In this document: piece by piece, positions 28,047 to 36,676 of the stretch
Layout: every line of letters starts with the position of its first letter
Numbering within the stretch: position 1 is the stretch's first letter
Assembly: GCA_025128135.1 (NCBI GenBank)
Contig: JAHLYW010000016.1
Span: 1-64,000, forward strand
Length of the DNA stretch: 64,000 nucleotides
Direction of reading: 5' to 3'
DNA from: Synechococcus sp. CS-1325
GTDB lineage: Bacteria > Cyanobacteriota > Cyanobacteriia > PCC-6307 > Cyanobiaceae
Program-made: the position numbers and the translations under genes
The notes under the pieces: model-generated
Database searches by the model: none
Told to the model about the DNA's origin: nothing
What the model saw: only the letters and a program-made list of their open reading frames with translations

Positions 28047-29149
28047 GGCACCAGCCTCAGCCCGTGCCTCTGCTCGGGAGCCTCTCCCGCCGCCACGATC
28101 AGTTGATGCACCAGATCCTCAAGCGATACACCACTGGCCTGCCAGAGCATGGGAAACATGCTCTGACGGGTGAAACCCGGCAGGGTGTTGATTTCGTTCA
28201 ACCAGATTGTCCCATTGGTTTCATCGTAAAAAAAGTCCACCCGCGCCAGGCCGGAAGCGGCCACGGCCTGGCAGGCCAGGATCGCCAGTCGCCGCAGCTC
28301 CGCGCTGACAGGCTCCGGAAGGCGGGCCGGGATTTCGGTGCTGCTGAGCCCCTCGGTGTACTTCGTTTCGTAGTCGTACCAATCCGCCTCAAATCGGATC
28401 TCACCCACCACCGACGCCTGCAACGGGCCTGAGGGCACCGAACCCAGCGTTCGCACGGCGCATTCCAGCTCCCGTGCCTTCACCCCCTGTTCGACAACCA
28501 GGCGGGGATCAAAGGCGGCAGCCTGGCCCAACCCGGCCAACAGCGTGGCTCGGTCGGTGGCCTTGCTGATCCCCACCGAGGAGCCCAGGTTGGCGGGCTT
28601 CACGAAGCAGGGGTAACCGAGCTGCTGCTCAAGCCGATCCAACAGGGATTCCGGATCGGCGTCCAGTTCGTCGGACTGCACGGCGGCATAGGGCACCTGG
28701 GGCAGACCGGCGGCGGCAAAGGCCGCCTTCATCGCCTGCTTGTCCATGCCCACCGCAGAGCCCAGCACACCCGACCCGACGAACGGCACCTGCATCAGCG
28801 AGAACAGGCCCTGGATGGTGCCGTCCTCCCCGTTCGGGCCGTGCAGCACTGGAAACCAGACCTCCACCTCGCTGGCCCCCTCCGGCAGGGCCTGGAATCC
28901 CGCCCGCCCCGGCAGGCCGGGCAGCTCGGCCGCCGTGGCGGGCAGCCCCTTGAGCAGCACCGCCTCAGCCACGGCGGGGGGCCACCAGTGCCCCTGTTCG
29001 TCGATGTAGAAGCAGCGAAGCCGATACCGCTCAAGATTCGCCCCACGGCGCAAGGCGCCCGCCACAGTCATCGCCGAGCGGATCGAAACCGCATGCTCCC
29101 CTGAGGCCCCCCCGAACACGAGGCCAAGACAGCGGGGAGCGATGGGCAT
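28043..29149 (-). CDS. ddl: D-alanine--D-alanine ligase
   Basis: ATP-grasp ligase (368 residues) that makes the D-Ala-D-Ala terminus of peptidoglycan precursors. Signatures: [18 protein letters not shown] near the N-terminus, [35 protein letters not shown] and the metal-binding [12 protein letters not shown] near the C-terminus. The ATG at 29149 ([14 protein letters not shown]) starts right before the fold. It is coupled to the next gene by a 4-bp overlap. Confidence 0.97.
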   Translation of the reverse strand: MPIAPRCLGLVFGGASGEHAVSIRSAMTVAGALRRGANLERYRLRCFYIDEQGHWWPPAVAEAVLLKGLPATAAELPGLPGRAGFQALPEGASEVEVWFPVLHGPNGEDGTIQGLFSLMQVPFVGSGVLGSAVGMDKQAMKAAFAAAGLPQVPYAAVQSDELDADPESLLDRLEQQLGYPCFVKPANLGSSVGISKATDRATLLAGLGQAAAFDPRLVVEQGVKARELECAVRTLGSVPSGPLQASVVGEIRFEADWYDYETKYTEGLSSTEIPARLPEPVSAELRRLAILACQAVAASGLARVDFFYDETNGTIWLNEINTLPGFTRQSMFPMLWQASGVSLEDLVHQLIVAAGEAPEQRHGLRLVP

Positions 29150-29219
29150 GGAACGGATGCTGGGCCGGATCGGGCCCAAACGTATCAGCGATCGGTTCTT
29201 CGACCAGGGGGCGCAGGGA

Positions 29220-30584
29220 TCAGCCGGACACTCGACCGCTCAGGGAGAAAGGCCGCACCTGCTCGATCGTCACGGTCACCAGGTCCCCTGGCCGATGGAC
29301 CACACCATCGGGGCCGGCGGCGGGGAAGAAGGTGAGACGGTTGGTGCGGGTGCGCCCCATCAGCTGGGCAGGATCCCTGGAGTTGACGCCCTCCGCCAGC
29401 ACCTCCTCGTGGCGCCCGAGATAGCGGGCGCTGCGGCTGTGGGCGATGCGCTCCACCAGGGCGTTGATTTCCTGTAAACGCTCCACCTTCACCGCCTCGC
29501 TCAGCTGATCGCCCCAGGTGGCGGCAGGCGTGTTCGGACGGGGCGAATAGGCGGCGGTGTTGACCAGATCGAAGCCGATCTCCTCGATCAGATCGCAGGT
29601 GGCCCGGAACTGGGCGTCGGTTTCGCCGGGGAACGCCACGATCACATCGGCGCTGATCGAGGCATCCGGCATGCGCTCACGGATGCGGGAGAGAATCCGC
29701 CGATAACGCTCCACCGTGTAGCCCCGCGCCATCGCCTTGAGCACGGCGTCGTCGCCGCTCTGAAACGGGATGTGAAAGTGCTCGCACACCTTCGGAAGCG
29801 CGGCGCAGGCGTCGATCAGGCGCTCGGTGAAGTAGCGGGGATGGCTGGTGGCGAAACGGATCCGCTCGATCCCCTCCACATCGTGAACATGGTGGAGAAG
29901 GTCGGTGAGGGTGTGCTCACGGCGGCCCGCCGGGGTGATGCCGGGCAGATCGCGGCCATAGGCGTCGATGTTCTGGCCCAGCAGAGTGATCTCCTTGAAG
30001 CCCCGTGCCGCCAGCCCTTCGATCTCCAGCCGGATCGCCTGCGGGGTGCGGCTCTGCTCGGCGCCCCGCACCGCCGGCACCACGCAATAGGTGCAGCGCT
30101 CGTTGCAGCCGTAGATCACGTTGACCCAGCCACACACGGCACTGTCGCGGCGGGCGGTGGTGATGTCTTCGAGGATGTGGTGCTCGTCGGTGGCCACCAC
30201 CTGCTGGCCGCTCTCCACCTGCTCCAGCAGGGTGCCCAGCCGGTTGGCGTGCTGGGGACCCATCACCAGATCCAGCTCGGGCACCCGGCGAAGCAGGCTC
30301 GCCCCTTCCTGCTGAGCCACGCACCCCGCAACCACCAGGGTGAGCTGGGGATTGAGCCGCTTGCGTTGGGCCTGACGGCCCAGGTAGCTGTACACCTTCT
30401 GCTCGGCGTTGTCGCGGATCGTGCAGGTGTTGTAGAGCACCAGATCGGCCGTGTGCTCATCGCTGCCCAGGGCGTAGCCCATGCCTTCGAGGATTCCGGC
30501 CATGCGCTCGGAATCGGCCTTGTTCATCTGGCAGCCGAAGGTGGTGATCCAGTAGCTGCCCCGGCTTGCCAGGGTGGATGTCAT
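29220..30584 (-). CDS. miaB: tRNA-2-methylthio-N6-dimethylallyladenosine synthase
   Basis: Radical SAM methylthiotransferase that modifies A37 of tRNAs reading UNN codons. The N-terminal cluster cysteines are in [23 protein letters not shown] and [10 protein letters not shown]. The radical SAM motif is [15 protein letters not shown]-terminal TRAM domain follows ([20 protein letters not shown]). The ATG at 30584 ([12 protein letters not shown]) is favoured; another at 30602 is possible but would overlap the divergent dgcA start. 454 residues. Confidence 0.96.
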   Translation of the reverse strand: MTSTLASRGSYWITTFGCQMNKADSERMAGILEGMGYALGSDEHTADLVLYNTCTIRDNAEQKVYSYLGRQAQRKRLNPQLTLVVAGCVAQQEGASLLRRVPELDLVMGPQHANRLGTLLEQVESGQQVVATDEHHILEDITTARRDSAVCGWVNVIYGCNERCTYCVVPAVRGAEQSRTPQAIRLEIEGLAARGFKEITLLGQNIDAYGRDLPGITPAGRREHTLTDLLHHVHDVEGIERIRFATSHPRYFTERLIDACAALPKVCEHFHIPFQSGDDAVLKAMARGYTVERYRRILSRIRERMPDASISADVIVAFPGETDAQFRATCDLIEEIGFDLVNTAAYSPRPNTPAATWGDQLSEAVKVERLQEINALVERIAHSRSARYLGRHEEVLAEGVNSRDPAQLMGRTRTNRLTFFPAAGPDGVVHRPGDLVTVTIEQVRPFSLSGRVSG

Positions 30585-30600
30585 CCCTCCAGTGTCATTC

Positions 30601-31725
30601 ATGGCTGAAACTGGGGGAATGCAAGGGCGCCTGCGTCGATTTTCGCTCACCAAGCTGGTGCCCCTGGCAATCAGCCGTGGCACCACCACGAGCGTGGAGC
30701 GACTGCTGGTGGAGGTGGAACATGAAGGTGTGGTGGGCCAGGGCGAAACCGGCGGCTTCGATACCGGCCACCGCCGCTTCAGCACCGACAGGCTGGAGCG
30801 AGAACTGGAAGCCGTGTTCCCCCTGCTTGATCAGGGCACCGATTCCGATCCAACCACCTGGAACCCTTCCAATCTCCAGGCCCTTGAACCTGTGCTGGCC
30901 TTGCTTTCACCGCCGGCCCGCTGCGGCCTTGATCTGGCGCTCAGCGATTGGTGGGGCAAGCGGCTCGGCCTGCCGCTCTGGCAGCTCTGGGGGCTTGATC
31001 CCCAGGCCTGCAGCGCCACCAGTGTCACCCTCGGGCTGGGTTCGGCGGAGCAGGTGCTGGCCAGGCTGGAGCGGTGGAGCCAGCAGCTGGGCCTGCGCCC
31101 CAGCCGGGTGAAGCTCAAGCTGGGCAGTCCCGACGGCCCCGACCATGACCGGACACTCGTGCGGGCCGTGGCGACGGCCCTGGCGGCTGAACCCGCGGCG
31201 GGGCAGGCGGAACTCCAGGTGGATGCCAACGGGGGCTGGGATCTGGCCACCGCCCAGGGGCTGATCCCCTGGCTGGCCGATCAGGGGGTGGTGCTGGTGG
31301 AGCAGCCCCTGCCGGCCCTGGCCGATGCCGAGGCCGACACCGCCGGGTTCGCCGCCCTCGATCTGCACTGCCCGATCGCCCTGGTGGCCGACGAGAGCTG
31401 CTGGGACCTGGCGGATCTCCTCCGGCTGGCGCCGCATGTCGATGGTGTGAACCTCAAGTTGCTCAAGAGTGGCGGGCTCAGCGAAGCCCTGGTGATGGCC
31501 CGTACGGCCCGTCGGCTGGGACTGGATCTGATGCTGGGCTGCTACTCCGACAGCGCGCTGCTCAACGGTGCCGCGGCCCAGTTGCTGCCGCTGGTGCGCT
31601 GGCCGGATCTCGACAGCCACCTCAATCTGCGCGACGACCCGTTCGAGGGTCCGATTCGCTCCGGGGACCTGTTGCACCCCTCGCCTCGCCCCGGTCTGGG
31701 GGTGGTGGCGGCGAAACCATGCTGA
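30601..31725 (+). CDS. dgcA: Enolase-superfamily epimerase, DgcA-like (N-acetyl-D-glutamate racemase or dipeptide epimerase)
   Basis: Member of the muconate-lactonizing subgroup (374 residues). The catalytic KxK is in [10 protein letters not shown]; metal ligands are in VDANGGW, LVEQPLP and VADESCWD. The second catalytic Lys is in [11 protein letters not shown], followed by [12 protein letters not shown]. Such proteins are usually called L-Ala-D/L-Glu epimerases. Overlap by 7 bp with a DUF1611 gene instead points to DgcA, which racemises N-acetyl-D-glutamate in the D-glutamate pathway. The start could also be the ATG at 30619. The start lies only 16 bp from the divergent miaB ATG. Confidence 0.82.
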   Translation: MAETGGMQGRLRRFSLTKLVPLAISRGTTTSVERLLVEVEHEGVVGQGETGGFDTGHRRFSTDRLERELEAVFPLLDQGTDSDPTTWNPSNLQALEPVLALLSPPARCGLDLALSDWWGKRLGLPLWQLWGLDPQACSATSVTLGLGSAEQVLARLERWSQQLGLRPSRVKLKLGSPDGPDHDRTLVRAVATALAAEPAAGQAELQVDANGGWDLATAQGLIPWLADQGVVLVEQPLPALADAEADTAGFAALDLHCPIALVADESCWDLADLLRLAPHVDGVNLKLLKSGGLSEALVMARTARRLGLDLMLGCYSDSALLNGAAAQLLPLVRWPDLDSHLNLRDDPFEGPIRSGDLLHPSPRPGLGVVAAKPC

Positions 31726-32828
31726 GCGCCAGCGCCCCGGTGGTGCTGCTGCTGCACGGCGGACTCGACAGCCTCTCCGGCAAGACCGGTCTGGCGATGT
31801 TGCGCTACCGGTCCGGTCCGATCGTGGCGGTGGTGGATCCGGCCTGGGCCGGCTCCGACCTGGAGGCGGTCACCGGGATCAGACGTGCGGTCCCCGTCGT
31901 GGCTGATCTGCAGGCAGCCCTGCCCTATGCACCACAGGTGGCCGTGGTTGGACTGGCTCCATCCGGCGGGCGCCTACCGGCGGGGTTGCGCGCCGATCTC
32001 GTGGCCGCCCTGGCAGCGGGGCTTGATCTGGCCAGTGGCCTGCACACCCGGCTGGGCCACGACCCGGAGCTGGCAGCGCTGCTCAGGCCTGGCCAGTGGA
32101 TCTGGGATCTGCGTCAGGAGCCCGCCGGCCTGGTGGTCGCAGCCGCCCGGGCGGCGACCCTGCCAGGCGAACGGTTCCTGGCGGTGGGCACCGACATGGC
32201 GGTGGGCAAGATGAGCGCCTGCCTGGAGTTGACCGCGGCGGCGCAGCGACAGGGCCTCGATGCCCGCTTTGTCGGCACCGGACAGGCGGGCATCCTGATC
32301 AGCGGCGGCGGTGTGCCCCTCGATGCGGTGCGGCTCGACTTCGCCGCCGGCGCCGTGGAAGCCGCGGTGCTGGCTGCCTCCAGAGGTGCTGGGGCTGGCA
32401 CCCTGCTGTTCGTGGAGGGCCAGGGTTCCCTCTGCCACCCGGGCTCCAGCGCGACCCTTCCGCTGATCCGGGGAAGCCAGCCCACCGGCCTCCTGCTGGT
32501 CCACCGGGCGGGACAGACCGCCCTCACCAATCAGCCGGCGATTCCGTTGCCGCCCCTGGTCCAGTTGATCAGCGCGATCGAGCAGCTCGCAGCCCTCGGC
32601 CGGGCCGTCAACGCGCCTCTGCCCCGGATCCGCGCCGTGGCCCTGAACACGGCAAAGCTGGGCGCGACGGAAGCCGAATCAGCCTGCGAGGCGATCAGCA
32701 GAGAAACCGGACTGGCCTGCGCCGATCCGGTCAGGAGCCCTGCCGCCGCCGATTGGCTGCTGGATGAATTGAGGGCGAGCGAGGGGATTCGAACCCCCGG
32801 ATGGCGGCACCACAAGCCGCTGCCTTAA
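31719..32828 (+). CDS. dgcN: DUF1611 protein, DgcN-like (D-glutamate N-acetyltransferase)
   Basis: DUF1611 family, 369 residues. The conserved C-terminal core has the P-loop-like [35 protein letters not shown] and VEGQGSLCHPGSS. DgcN of this family acetylates D-glutamate; its product is the DgcA substrate. The ATG overlaps the dgcA stop by 7 bp, so the two are translationally coupled. The last 18 residues (from GIRTPGWRHHKPLP backwards) are read antisense through tRNA-His, so the natural fold probably ends near WLLDELRAS. Assignment is by family and context. Confidence 0.82.
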   Translation: MLSASAPVVLLLHGGLDSLSGKTGLAMLRYRSGPIVAVVDPAWAGSDLEAVTGIRRAVPVVADLQAALPYAPQVAVVGLAPSGGRLPAGLRADLVAALAAGLDLASGLHTRLGHDPELAALLRPGQWIWDLRQEPAGLVVAAARAATLPGERFLAVGTDMAVGKMSACLELTAAAQRQGLDARFVGTGQAGILISGGGVPLDAVRLDFAAGAVEAAVLAASRGAGAGTLLFVEGQGSLCHPGSSATLPLIRGSQPTGLLLVHRAGQTALTNQPAIPLPPLVQLISAIEQLAALGRAVNAPLPRIRAVALNTAKLGATEAESACEAISRETGLACADPVRSPAAADWLLDELRASEGIRTPGWRHHKPLP

Positions 32829-32847
32829 CCACTTGGCGACGCCCGCC
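32774..32847 (-). tRNA. tRNA-His (GTG)
   Basis: A full cloverleaf on the minus strand: acceptor GCGGGCG pairs with CGCTCGC; the extra 5' G(-1) faces discriminator C73, the identity hallmark of tRNA-His. The anticodon arm is GCGGC/TTGTGGT/GCCGC with anticodon GTG. The T arm has the loop TTCGAAT. CCA is not encoded. The 3' half overlaps the end of dgcN on the opposite strand by 55 bp. Confidence 0.97.
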
Positions 32848-32888
32848 GTGATCTTTGCCAATGTATCAAGCAGACCAACCCTCCTGTC

Positions 32889-33341
32889 TTGCCGACCGCC
32901 CCGCCCACCCCCCGTCGTCGCTGGAGGACATTGCTCCTGGCCGCTGCCGGGCTGGGCGGAGCCAGCCTGGCCCTGGCGGCGAACAACCCCGGCCCGGCCG
33001 ACTTCGAGGCATTCGCGGCCGGGCAACTGGTGGAGCGGGCAACCGCGGAGCTCTGCGGGCCTGACGGACTGCCGATGGCCCTGCGGCTGGTGATCCAGAA
33101 CTGCCCGGAGCTGATCCGGAGCCAGCGCGACCTGCTCGGATCCCTGGCGGCGCAAGGCAGTGAACGCCAGAACTTCGTGGTGTTCAGCCTGTACAGAACC
33201 GCGATCGGCGGCCGCAAGGTGCTCCCCTTCCTGGGGCTGCCGACCTACCGAGCCCTCACCCTGGCGGGAGCAGGTCAGTTCGTGATCCTCACGACCTCCA
33301 GTGATCGCAGCGAGCCCGCCAGCCGCCAGCAGGGCCCCTAG
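32889..33341 (+). CDS. DUF4359 family secreted protein
   Basis: A 150-residue exported protein: basic N-terminus (RRRW), hydrophobic signal (TLLLAAAGLGGASLALA), then NNPGPADFEAFAAGQLV and a short C-terminal core with two cysteines (ELCGPDG, IQNCPEL) and RQNFVVFSLY. This pattern (NPxxxxYxxYA, paired Cys, RQNYxLFSxY) matches DUF4359. A TTG start is used because no ATG lies upstream of the signal peptide. It ends 2 bp before the amidohydrolase gene. Function unknown. Confidence 0.72.
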   Translation: MPTAPPTPRRRWRTLLLAAAGLGGASLALAANNPGPADFEAFAAGQLVERATAELCGPDGLPMALRLVIQNCPELIRSQRDLLGSLAAQGSERQNFVVFSLYRTAIGGRKVLPFLGLPTYRALTLAGAGQFVILTTSSDRSEPASRQQGP

Positions 33342-33343
33342 CC

Positions 33344-34633
33344 GTGGAATCCACCACCCTGCCGCCCCTGCTGCTGCCCCGCAGCCTGATTGACCCCCTG
33401 CGAAGCGACCTGCCCGCCCCGAACCCCGATGGCCTGGTGGCCGTGCGCCTGGAGCATCGAGACGGGCTGATCACCGGGATCCGCCCCCATCAGGGCCGGC
33501 CCGATCAGCCGCTCCCCCTGGCCCTGACCCCGCTTGTCGAGCCCCATGCGCACCTCGACAAAGCCTTCAGCTGGGAGTCGCACCCGAATCGGGGCGGCAG
33601 CATGGCCGGCGCACTCGCCGCCAACCAGCGGGAGCACCTTTCACGCACCCAGGAGGAGGTGAGCCATCGGGGGGAGCGGGCCCTGCAGTGCGCCTGGCGC
33701 CAGGGAACAAGAGCGATCCGAAGCCACGTCGACAGCCTTGGCCCCGGCGCCCAGCCGAGCTGGGAGGCTCTGCTGGGAGTGCAAGCCCAGTGGAAGGAAC
33801 GGCTCAGCCTCCAGCTGGTGGCCCTGGTGCCCGTCGGCCACTGGGCGACGGAGGAGGGAGCCCGACTGGCCAGGCGGTTGAGCAGCCAGTCCGGTTCGGT
33901 GCTGCTTGGCGGTGTGCTCGGTGCCCCCTTCCCTCCCGACGGGGCGGACCGGGAGGGGCTGCTGGCCTTGCTGCGACTTGCCGATGGCCTGGGCTGTGGC
34001 GTCGACCTCCATGTGGATGAGAGCGCCGCCGGTGGCGGGGCGGGTGTGGCCCTGGTGGCCGAGCTGGTGCGGCATCAGCGGATCGCCATTCCCGTCACCT
34101 GCAGCCACAGCTGCAGCATGTCCCTGTTGCCGGCACGCCGCTGCCAGCAGCTCGCTGAGCGGCTCGCAGTGGCTGGGCTGGCGGTGGTGGCCCTGCCCAC
34201 CACCAACCTCTGGCTGCTCGGTCATCGGGAGGAGGACACGCCGATGGCCCGGCCGATGGCCCCGATCCGCCAGCTGCAGCGTGCGGGCGTCACAGTGGCG
34301 GTCGGCGGGGACAATGTGCAGGATCCCTGGTTCCCCGGTGGCGACTTCGACCCCCTCGAGCTGCTGCGGCTGTCGGTGCCGGCGGCCCATCTGGCCCCCT
34401 GGCAGCGTCAGGGGCTGATGCCCTTCACCACCGCCGCCGCCAGGTTGATGGGACTCCAATGGGATGGGGTGCTGCGGGAAGGCGCGCCAGCCGATCTCGT
34501 GGTGCTGGCAGCCGGCAGCTGGAGCGACCTGCTGGCGCGCAGTCCCCAGCGGCGGATCCTGCGCAGGGGCACCTGGCTGCCGCGCCTCGATCCACCGGTG
34601 CTGGCCCCCCTGCTGGAGGCCCTGCCGCTGTGA
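33344..34633 (+). CDS. Cytosine deaminase-like amidohydrolase
   Basis: Metal-dependent amidohydrolase of the CodA type, 429 residues. EPHAHLDKAF gives the HxH metal pair, VDLHVDES the third His and catalytic Glu, TCSHSCSMS another His, and GGDNVQDPWFPGGDFDP the metal Asp. In CodA the last block reads GHDDVFDPW, so the second Asp is replaced by Asn and the preceding His by Gly. The substrate is therefore uncertain (cytosine, another pyrimidine, a triazine or a cyclic amide). A GTG start gives MESTTLPPLLL. The stop overlaps the next gene by GTGA. Confidence 0.85.
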   Translation: MESTTLPPLLLPRSLIDPLRSDLPAPNPDGLVAVRLEHRDGLITGIRPHQGRPDQPLPLALTPLVEPHAHLDKAFSWESHPNRGGSMAGALAANQREHLSRTQEEVSHRGERALQCAWRQGTRAIRSHVDSLGPGAQPSWEALLGVQAQWKERLSLQLVALVPVGHWATEEGARLARRLSSQSGSVLLGGVLGAPFPPDGADREGLLALLRLADGLGCGVDLHVDESAAGGGAGVALVAELVRHQRIAIPVTCSHSCSMSLLPARRCQQLAERLAVAGLAVVALPTTNLWLLGHREEDTPMARPMAPIRQLQRAGVTVAVGGDNVQDPWFPGGDFDPLELLRLSVPAAHLAPWQRQGLMPFTTAAARLMGLQWDGVLREGAPADLVVLAAGSWSDLLARSPQRRILRRGTWLPRLDPPVLAPLLEALPL

Positions 34634-36114
34634 GCGATCAACCCGGAGCGGATCTCTTGCCGATCAGCCTGCCAACGGGGCTGACGCCCCGGGCCAGTGC
34701 CCAGCAGCTGGCGGCGATCACCGCGGAGCTCCGGGATGGCAGCCTCGCCCTGGGATCTCCACTGCGCCTGTTGAGCAGCGGCGCGGAGCTGGAGCGATTC
34801 TCCCGTGATCGCTCCGACTTCTCCCCTGTGCTCGCACCGCTGCTGAGTGCACAGAGGGCCCAACTCGTGGTGCAGGCAGCCACCACAGAGCAGGTGCTCC
34901 TGGTGGCGAGGGCCTGCGCCGGGCAGGGTGTCGCCCTCACTGTCCGAGGAGCCGGCACGGGCAATTACGGCCAGTGCGTGCCCCTGGCCGGTGGGGTGGT
35001 GATCGACCTCAGCGGCCTCAATCGGCTGCGCCAGTTCGATGCCGCCAGCGGCATCGTCACGGTGGAAGCAGGCTGCCTGCTGGCGGACCTGGACCGGCAA
35101 CTGAGTGCTTCAGGCCGGGCGGTTCGTCTGGCACCCAGCACCTGGCGGAGCGCCACCGTGGGCGGCTTCATCGCCGGCGGCTCTGGGGGGATCGGCTCGC
35201 TGCGCTGGGGATTTCTGCGGGACCCAGGCAACCTGGTCGGCCTCGAGGTGGTCACGATGGAGAGCGAACCGCGCCTGCTCCAGCTCGACGCCCCCGCCAG
35301 TCGCGGCCTCAACCATGCCTACGGCACCAATGGCATCATCACCGCCGTGAGCCTGCCGACAGCGGCCGCGGTGGCCTGGCAGCAGGTGGTGGTGGATTTC
35401 GAGAGCTGGGACTCCGCCCTTGAAGCGGCGAGCCAGTTGCCGGCAACGGCCCTGCTGCTGAACAGCCTCTGCCTGCTGGAGGCGGCTGTGGCGCGCCTCC
35501 TTCCCGCCCCCGGCGGCAACGGGCCAGGCGGCTGCCCGCCGGCCCGGGGGCATCGGCTGTTGCTGCTGGCCGCAGCCGACGCGCTGAGCACCCTGGAGCC
35601 GCTGCTGCGGGAACTGGGCGGTGAGCTGGTCTGGCAGGCGGCGGAGCGGCGGGAGCTGGGCTTGCCCCTGCGGGAACTGGGCCTGCCCCTGCGGGAACTG
35701 GGCTGGAACCACACCACGCTGCACCTGCGGGCCCACGACCCCGGCTGGACCTATCTGCAGTTGCTGCTGCCCCAACCCGCCGCCACCGCCCTGACGGCGC
35801 TGAAGCGGCGCTGGGGTGATGAGCTGCTCTGGCACCTGGAGGGGGTCCGCCACCAGGGGAGCCAGCGACTGGTGGCCCTGCCGCTGGTGCGCTGGCGGGG
35901 GCGGGCCGCCCTGGCCGATCTGATCGGCCAGGCCCAGGCCCTCGGGGCGGTGCTGTTCAATCCCCATTCCCTCACCGTGGAAGAGGGGGGACTCGGTGTG
36001 ATCGATGCCGATCAAGTGGCGGCCAAGGCCGCCCACGATCCAGCTGGCCTGCTCAACCCCGGCAAGCTGCGCGGCTGGCTCGACCGGTCAACCCTCAGCG
36101 GCAGTCAAGGCTGA
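34630..36114 (+). CDS. FAD-binding oxidase (FAD/FMN-containing dehydrogenase family)
   Basis: FAD-linked oxidase of 494 residues. The PCMH-type FAD domain spans about residues 70-250: VVQAATTEQVLLVARACAG, VRGAGTGNYGQCVPLAGGVV, VEAGCLLADLDRQL and ATVGGFIAGGSGGIGSLRWG. The C-terminus ends with AHDPAGLLNPGKL, typical of glycolate oxidase/lactate dehydrogenase relatives. Residues 340-359 hold a tandem RELGLPL duplication. The GTG start overlaps the amidohydrolase stop by 4 bp, so the pair act on one pathway. It overlaps the pentapeptide gene by 20 bp convergently. Substrate unknown. Confidence 0.85.
   Translation: MSDQPGADLLPISLPTGLTPRASAQQLAAITAELRDGSLALGSPLRLLSSGAELERFSRDRSDFSPVLAPLLSAQRAQLVVQAATTEQVLLVARACAGQGVALTVRGAGTGNYGQCVPLAGGVVIDLSGLNRLRQFDAASGIVTVEAGCLLADLDRQLSASGRAVRLAPSTWRSATVGGFIAGGSGGIGSLRWGFLRDPGNLVGLEVVTMESEPRLLQLDAPASRGLNHAYGTNGIITAVSLPTAAAVAWQQVVVDFESWDSALEAASQLPATALLLNSLCLLEAAVARLLPAPGGNGPGGCPPARGHRLLLLAAADALSTLEPLLRELGGELVWQAAERRELGLPLRELGLPLRELGWNHTTLHLRAHDPGWTYLQLLLPQPAATALTALKRRWGDELLWHLEGVRHQGSQRLVALPLVRWRGRAALADLIGQAQALGAVLFNPHSLTVEEGGLGVIDADQVAAKAAHDPAGLLNPGKLRGWLDRSTLSGSQG
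35648..35702. repeat. In-frame 21-bp tandem duplication in the FAD oxidase gene
   Basis: A 21-bp unit coding for RELGLPL occurs twice and is followed by a third partial RELG. The copies differ at only one or two bases (GGGAGCTGGGCTTG against GGGAACTGGGCCTG). It keeps the frame and adds seven residues in a surface-like region between the FAD and substrate domains. Confidence 0.85.
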
Positions 36115-36652
36115 GCCTGGTGCTGACCCCGGTGATCGGGTGGGTGCCATGGGCCCGCTGACACAGCTGCCGCTGATCGGCACGATCGAGCAGGGCATCG
36201 GTGAAATCAGCGTTTTCGATCAGGCTCTCGCTGAAGCTGCTACCTGAGGCGATCGCCCCCTGCAGCAGGGCGCCGCGGAGATCGGCCGCCGTCAGGTCGA
36301 CCCGATCCATCAGGACATCGGAGAGATCGGCGCCGTTGAAACTGGCGCGGGTGAAGGTGGCCTGGGTGAGGATCGCTCCGCGCAGATCAGCACCGGCGAA
36401 GTTGGCATCCTGGGCCTTCACCCCAGCGAATGAGGTGTTGCGAAGCTGCTGGCCGCTGAAATCCTGCCCGCTCTGGTCGGTGAGGGTGTACTCGACGTGA
36501 TCCTGAAACAGGGCCCGCTCCTGCAGGCCCACGCCGGCCGCGGTGTCGAGGGCGTCAAGGGGCAGAACCGCCGTGCTCAGCAGCAGCAGCAGCAGGGCGG
36601 GGATGGGAAGCAGATCACGCAGCGCTCGGCTGAGCTGTCTGGTCAGGCGCAT
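36095..36652 (-). CDS. Exported pentapeptide-repeat protein
   Basis: A 185-residue protein. The N-terminal hydrophobic segment (LLPIPALLLLLLSTAVLPL) is a signal peptide or anchor. It is followed by pentapeptide coils A(D/N)LxX, for example NFAGADLRGAILTQATFTRA and SFNGADLSDVLMDRVDLTAA, covering residues 66-160, and a Cys-containing C-terminal tail. Such right-handed beta-helices occur in the thylakoid lumen of cyanobacteria and chloroplasts. Function unknown. The 3' end overlaps the FAD oxidase gene by 20 bp. Confidence 0.88.
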   Translation of the reverse strand: MRLTRQLSRALRDLLPIPALLLLLLSTAVLPLDALDTAAGVGLQERALFQDHVEYTLTDQSGQDFSGQQLRNTSFAGVKAQDANFAGADLRGAILTQATFTRASFNGADLSDVLMDRVDLTAADLRGALLQGAIASGSSFSESLIENADFTDALLDRADQRQLCQRAHGTHPITGVSTRLSLDCR

Positions 36653-36676
36653 GGCTTGAGCTGGCGAATCCTGCTC

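Noticed and set aside
30601..31725. O-succinylbenzoate synthase (MenC) for the enolase-superfamily gene
   Set aside because: Residue pattern fits MenC in part, but no menaquinone/phylloquinone genes are nearby and the coupled DUF1611 gene points to DgcA.
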